NCBI RefSeq assembly: GCF_000283155.1
Contig: NW_004454177.1
Span: 23,584,982 to 23,648,981 of the forward strand
DNA: 64,000 bases
Direction of reading: 5' to 3'
Source: Ceratotherium simum simum
Taxonomy: Eukaryota; Chordata; Mammalia; Perissodactyla; Rhinocerotidae
This document shows positions 59,215 to 64,000 of the stretch, one piece after another. The notes under the pieces are model-generated. The model searched no databases, was not told where the DNA came from, and was given only the letters and a program-made list of their open reading frames with translations. Both the position numbers and the translations under genes were made by a program. Numbering within the stretch: the first letter of the stretch is position 1; the number at the start of each line of letters is the position of its first letter.

Positions 59215-61200
59215 ACCTTAGTGCCTGGGCAGTGATACTCTAGGATACATCTTTAAAACAACTGATTTCAAAGTCTCGCTTTATAGAGGTCTTGTCAGAA
59301 CAGATCTCCGATATCTATTGGTCGGCCTATCTCATGAATCTGAATGTGGCCTGTGAAGAAATTCCTGTATAACCTACTTTATTGAAACACACAAATTGAA
59401 GCCTTAAGAAAATATCGTTCTGTCTGAATGTGATTCTATACAGAAGAGTTATTATTCTATGATTTAAAATATATAAAGATTCATAAAAACCTGTCTCCAG
59501 CTAATACAATGACAATGAAATTGTCTAATTATATTTTATGTGTATTTTGAAAGTATATAAATAAGATGATACTTAATTATCTTAAGATATTCAAGCATCA
59601 GGCATGATTATTATAATACTATTATAGGGTATATTGGAGATAATACATAAAAATAAAATTATCTAAATTATGTCAATACTGTAGACCATTTATTTCAAAG
59701 GGTGACAGACTAAAGTACTAAATATTTATTTCTGATTATATGAGCATCCTTCATTTATATGCAAAATGAATACTTCCAGCTCTTCAGAAAACAATGCTCA
59801 ATGGCAATGTAAGATTTGATAATAATATCATAAAAGATCGAAGTTTGAAATAACAGGAAAATATTGGTAAAAAATATATTGCAAACCTCATTCCAAGAAA
59901 AAAATGTCTCCTTTTTAATCAGGAAAGACATAAGGATAATTTTAGAGCAGAAAAAGAAGTTTTTCTAACAATTATTAGTCCACTAGCATTTTCTTTTTGC
60001 TCTATATGAAAGCACTTAGTGTGCAGGACTTGTCAAGATGGAAGGAGACACAGAATATCAGTGAAATCAAAAATTCTACTATAGAACTTTTTGTGATACT
60101 GCATAGTTTCAGAGACGGTGGAACTGAAAATGAATTTCAGTCATTTGAGTTAAAATTTGGTTAAATATGTTCCAAACACTGATCTGAGCATAGGAACGAT
60201 TTTCACAGTTCCAGACAGATTGTTTCTCAGATGGAAGACTTATAGGTTCTTGAGTTTTCCAGTTAATGCCTGGTGTTAGTGATTTCTACTTAACCCGAAT
60301 AGTGAAAAGTTGCTTAGCTTAATTTTATCCTATTAAACTACATAACTTTTTGGAAGCACTGAACAACAGTTCTCTAACTTACTTTTATTTTTTTCTAATA
60401 AACTTCTTTGTGAAAGTCTCCGACAGATCTAAACTCGTGATAGAAATACTATAAATGATGGCCAGCTTAAAAATGAGGAAAATGTCAAGTGTTCTTCGTA
60501 TTAGAAATTGTTCGATGAGATTTTCTCACCTGTTCAGAAGTGAAGGTAAAGAAACTAAGATTTGTACATTCTGCCCTTTCTAGCACAGTAATAGGTGTTC
60601 CTGTAAAAAGATAACAGCAGGGAATCTTTCCTGTTGAGCAATATCAGTCAGAAAGCGAGATGAGGAGGAATGCTATATGGCATCCAGGATGATGAAAATG
60701 CGTCAGGTGTAAGGGCAGAGTTAGGAAACATATAAAATGGGAGTTGATCAATCATATGGAAGATGAAATGCTTCAGGCTGATTTCTGGTAGTCTTCTTGT
60801 CCAAATACAGACCAAATAAAGAAATTGTGTTATTTCACCGAGGGGCAAAAAAGGCTTCTGTTTTGCTTTGTTTTTGAGTTTCAGAAGATTGAGTAATTGA
60901 TGCTTGTCAGAATAGGCTATTGGCTTAGAAATGAAATTATTGATTTTACTTATTTATATATGCCTAATTATGTACAATTTTGTTTGCAATTAATTGAATA
61001 ATTAAACCTCACAATTCAGAATATACTGGATGAATAAAGGAATGACTGACGATCAGAAGAAAACTGATTGGCAGCATTGGTAGTTTGTATAACATTGCAG
61101 AGAAGATTTCTTCCACAGTATTCATTGTTTCTTTTTTTCCACAATGATAAGAAGGTTTAACCTGGATATGGTCAGGGTGAGTAAAGACTATATTTGCCAA
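59215..61200. other. Unclassified DNA
   Basis: No repeat or gene recognised. Minus frames 60648-60848 and 61009-61200 show no known domain. Confidence 0.45.
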
Positions 61201-61204
61201 CCTA

Positions 61205-61410
61205 CACTACATTTACATGAGGCCACATGACTATGTGCTGGCCAATGGAATGTTCTCAGAAATATGAAATATCAGCTTCTGGGAAATTTACTTAAGAGAC
61301 ATTTGCTACATGCTCTTTGCCCACTTTTTGACCCTGTTTCTTACATCTTGCTGCTTGGATCATGGATGTGATGAGAAGGTATCCTTAATTGTTGGTGAGG
61401 ACCAGGATTA
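61205..61410 (+). repeat. Unassigned interspersed repeat, first part
   Basis: 'atgtgctggccaatggaatg' through 'gcttggatcatggatgtgat' resembles the first half of a mammalian interspersed repeat whose second half I see at 63020-63285. I cannot name the family. Confidence 0.33.
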
Positions 61411-61419
61411 AATTATTCC

Positions 61420-61500
61420 TAAAAAACTGCATGAAGTCTGGATTCTTGAGGACTCCATGGATTTGAGTCCCCATCTTTGCCTTGGTCACTTACCTTTAGA
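61420..61500 (+). mobile_element. Possible MIR 5' fragment
   Basis: 'ccatggatttgagtccccat' and 'tttgccttggtcacttacct' resemble the MIR 5' half. Confidence 0.38.
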
Positions 61501-61509
61501 ATCTGTTTA

Positions 61510-62820
61510 ATGAAAGAGAGAAAAAATATATTGGATCCTGTTTCAAACACTTTTTTTTCCTTTTTTCCATTATTTTCATTTAATATGATTCTAACTGAAG
61601 CAGAATTGAGCACCTGGAAATGACGATTTTTTTTTTTTCTTTTAACAATGTCCTACAGAGAAAACCTCAGGCTAGAATCAATTCATCTGAAAACAGAGGT
61701 GGAAGGGAATATAGCTTTGCCAAGGAAGAATCTCTATCTGCTGCCTGAAATTTAAGCTGATGGAGAGTACAACTAATTTGAAATCTTGGAGGATTGAAAA
61801 GGTTCATTGCATCTGGATTCTGAAGTGAAACAAACATAAAAACAATGACAATAAAGAAGAATCCTTAGCAGGAGATGGCTATTGCCTCAAACTTTTTTTT
61901 CAAGAAGTTTTTACTAGTATCTCTCTGCAGAGAGAGATGAGTTCAGTAGCAAAGATCAGGTTAAAGCTATTACCTTACCACTGATGCCAAAAGGAAAAAG
62001 ATAAGATATATAAAGCTTAAAACTAGGTCTATGCAAGGTCTTTGGCTGTGGTTACTCGACAGTATGGCTTCTAAGATTTGAGGGGAATTATATTGTCAAA
62101 GATACCATAGGCCTGGTTGATAAAAGTCTACATTTAAACTTCTAATGCAACTCTTGGAGCCTCATTTTTGCACCAGCAGAAAGTAGATGATTAAAGCTGT
62201 CAAGATGGCAAAGTGGATACTCGTCAATGATAACTTCAGTTTTGCCTATAGAGGTAAAAGAAATGGAGGAATTATCCGAGAAAGAGAGCCAGAAATCATG
62301 GCATGCAATGAACAAGATTATTTTTCCCACAGGGTAAGACCAGAAGCTTCTGAATGAATTCACAAAATAAATTGTACTATTACAAAAGTAGTTATTTCTA
62401 TTTCTGCTCAACAAGGTGTGATAATTTTTGTAGACAGTGAATGACAATGGCTTATCCTCTTTTCCAGGTGGAAGTTTTTATTGCAGTTATCTTATTCTTA
62501 TCCTACCATCTCGCATCATATACTGGGTAGGATGAGTGTGGTGGAAAGCAGACTTCTTTTCCTTTAGTTTAGAGGTCTCTGGACCAGGAGAAACCACATT
62601 CACACCTAACAGAAAGAAATGTATGGTTCCCAAAAACTCTGAGCTTTGAGCTGGAGGCAGAAACTGGATGAAATTTTATTGGTATTTCTTTTCTCCTAAA
62701 GTACTAAGTATACTCTGTATGTGCAAAGAATGCTGCATATAAATATTGGAGTAGCCAAAGTGTGAGATTCTGGAAAACAGTTGTACTGCCATACCTGTTC
62801 CTCACATCTTCCATATTAAT
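61510..62820. other. Unclassified DNA
   Basis: T runs near 61551 and 61629. Nothing else recognised. The minus frame 62142-62447 has no domain. Confidence 0.45.
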
Positions 62821-62824
62821 AGAA

Positions 62825-62863
62825 AGTTCATCTGTTTACAGAACAGAAGTTCATCTGTTTACA
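62825..62863 (+). repeat. Tandem duplication of 16 bases
   Basis: agttcatctgtttaca occurs exactly at 62825-62840 and 62848-62863. Confidence 0.95.
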
Positions 62864-63019
62864 TGTGACTATAGCCATGTGACTGTCTCGGCTAAGTGTC
62901 AGGTTTTATATTATGAAAAGATATCTATGTGACAGGGTAAAGGTAATATGACAGTTTTTTTCAGGTTTAGTTAAAGATCAACTGATGTTTGCCTTTTGAA
63001 ACTTCTTCTCCTCTTTTTT

Positions 63020-63285
63020 CTTCTTGATTCTTGGAATATAATCATAATGGTAGGGGCTCCATCTTGGACCATGAAGATTAAGGCACACCCTAGAGATGGT
63101 GGAAAGCTTGAATGAGCCTGGGTCCTTGAACACAAGGTAGAACAGAGCCAGAATTCTACCCTGGATTGACAACTTCTAGACTTTTACATAAGAGGTAAAC
63201 AAACTCATATGTTATTGAAGCCACCAATACTTTGGATTGCTCTTAAATCGTAGCCAAACGTAATTTTAATACATATAAGAAAAGC
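63020..63285 (+). repeat. Unassigned interspersed repeat, second part
   Basis: 'ctccatcttggaccatgaag', 'gatggtggaaagcttgaatg', 'agcctgggtccttgaacaca' and 'gttattgaagccaccaatac' follow the second half of a repeat with the closing phrase about 'aagccacc..tttgga'. It is related to 61205-61410. The minus frame 62978-63172 is incidental. Confidence 0.42.
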
Positions 63286-63295
63286 AATCAAATTA

Positions 63296-63316
63296 AATGA
63301 TAATTTAATTATCATT
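63296..63316. repeat. Perfect 10-bp inverted repeat
   Basis: aatgataatt, one T, then aattatcatt. The arms are exact reverse complements, and the sequence is pure AT-type homeodomain-like words. Confidence 0.95.
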
Positions 63317-63319
63317 CAA

Positions 63320-64000
63320 TTACAAATGATAAGACTAAATGATAGACTTTGTGCAAATTGTAGATACCCTTCCATATTCTGATGTTACTCTACGCTTGTA
63401 TTTATTTTTAGACATGTTGTCTTGACCAGAATTTCTACTCTAATTCTTTGTTCATAATCTGAGAATTTGTTAGAAAGATAGTCTATATTGTATCTCCTTC
63501 AAGGTATTATATATATGTGAAATTTGGCTTATCATTTTGTGGTTACTTATTATGTATAGCACCTTTATAAAAGTACATTATAATTCTTAACCTGTAAAAG
63601 TCAAACCTCAAACTAGCAACTCTACGAAGAGAGAGAGATCAAGGATGGCCAATGTTTAACTAGGAAACTGACAGAGCTTGAAACTTATATCTCTCGATGA
63701 CAAGTTTAATAGTCTCTCCCAATACCTTGTTCCTTTACAACAATACTCACAATCTATTAAGTTTTCTCAAAGTTTTTAGTCACAAATAGCATTTACATAA
63801 TTCTAAAGTAATATAAATATATTATTAGCACCATAGTTCTTGGATCTCTTAGAGAACCATTCAATTTATTTTAATTCATTACAAAACATAAAGTAAGTGC
63901 CAGATGTCAAAAATACAAATATGATTAAATATGGATTTTTCATAAGATTTCATATAGTGTAGTGGGAAACTAAATATAAGTAGATAATTTCAATGTGATA
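63320..64000. other. Unclassified AT-rich DNA
   Basis: A faint L2-like phrase ('aagtgccagatgtc') lies near 63895. Otherwise nothing is recognised up to the window edge. Confidence 0.4.

Noticed and set aside
1..64000. CRISPR array, operon, insertion sequence, phage or other bacterial system
   Set aside because: The sequence is mammalian. No regularly spaced direct repeats with unique spacers and no prokaryotic gene structure are present.

Overview
This is mammalian nuclear DNA, and I see no protein-coding gene of the host in it. The organism is very probably an odd-toed ungulate, most likely an equid. The diagnostic signal is five tRNA-derived SINEs of the ERE (equine repetitive element) type, each bounded by a target-site duplication (TSD) I could read directly. 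The sequence is AT-rich and poor in CpG, with no CpG island. All longer open frames are either pieces of LINE proteins or chance frames without coding character. The window reads as gene desert, or possibly a very long intron.

Layout. 1-7010 is mostly unclassified AT-rich DNA with a possible retrocopy 3' end, L2 and MIR scraps, a short LINE-1 fragment and a small palindromic element. 7011-11663 is one old plus-strand LINE-1 with an exact 15-bp TSD, split by a younger minus-strand LINE-1 with its own 11-bp TSD. The younger element carries a 51-bp exact copy of the older one. 11733-12835 is a minus-strand L2. 16045-17930 repeats the nested theme: an old plus-strand LINE-1 is cut by a young minus-strand LINE-1 with a 13-bp TSD. 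18.0-24.5 kb holds L2 pieces, one ERE and an L1/HAL1-type LINE with a recognisable ORF1 fragment.

24.6-32.9 kb is comparatively poor in repeats and is the best candidate regulatory territory. It contains two diverged copies of a roughly 117-bp element about 4.5 kb apart, with a 29-bp core differing at one base, plus a CpG-retaining open block. 32.9-40 kb holds an L2, several MIRs, a LINE-1 3' end interrupted by a MaLR-type LTR, and two possible LTR remnants, one with a tRNA-His-like primer site. 40-48 kb is mostly unclassified and includes an RFX-like X-box abutting a CRE-like site. 48.2-50.8 kb has two L2 elements facing each other around an ERE and a palindromic MITE-like element. 54.6-56.8 kb is a minus-strand L1/HAL1-type LINE hit by two EREs. 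The rest is unclassified sequence with microsatellites and old repeat scraps.

No genes cooperate here. The history is layered transposition, and the possible function lies in non-coding elements. All family names come from my recognition of sequence, not from a database search, and boundaries without a stated TSD are approximate.
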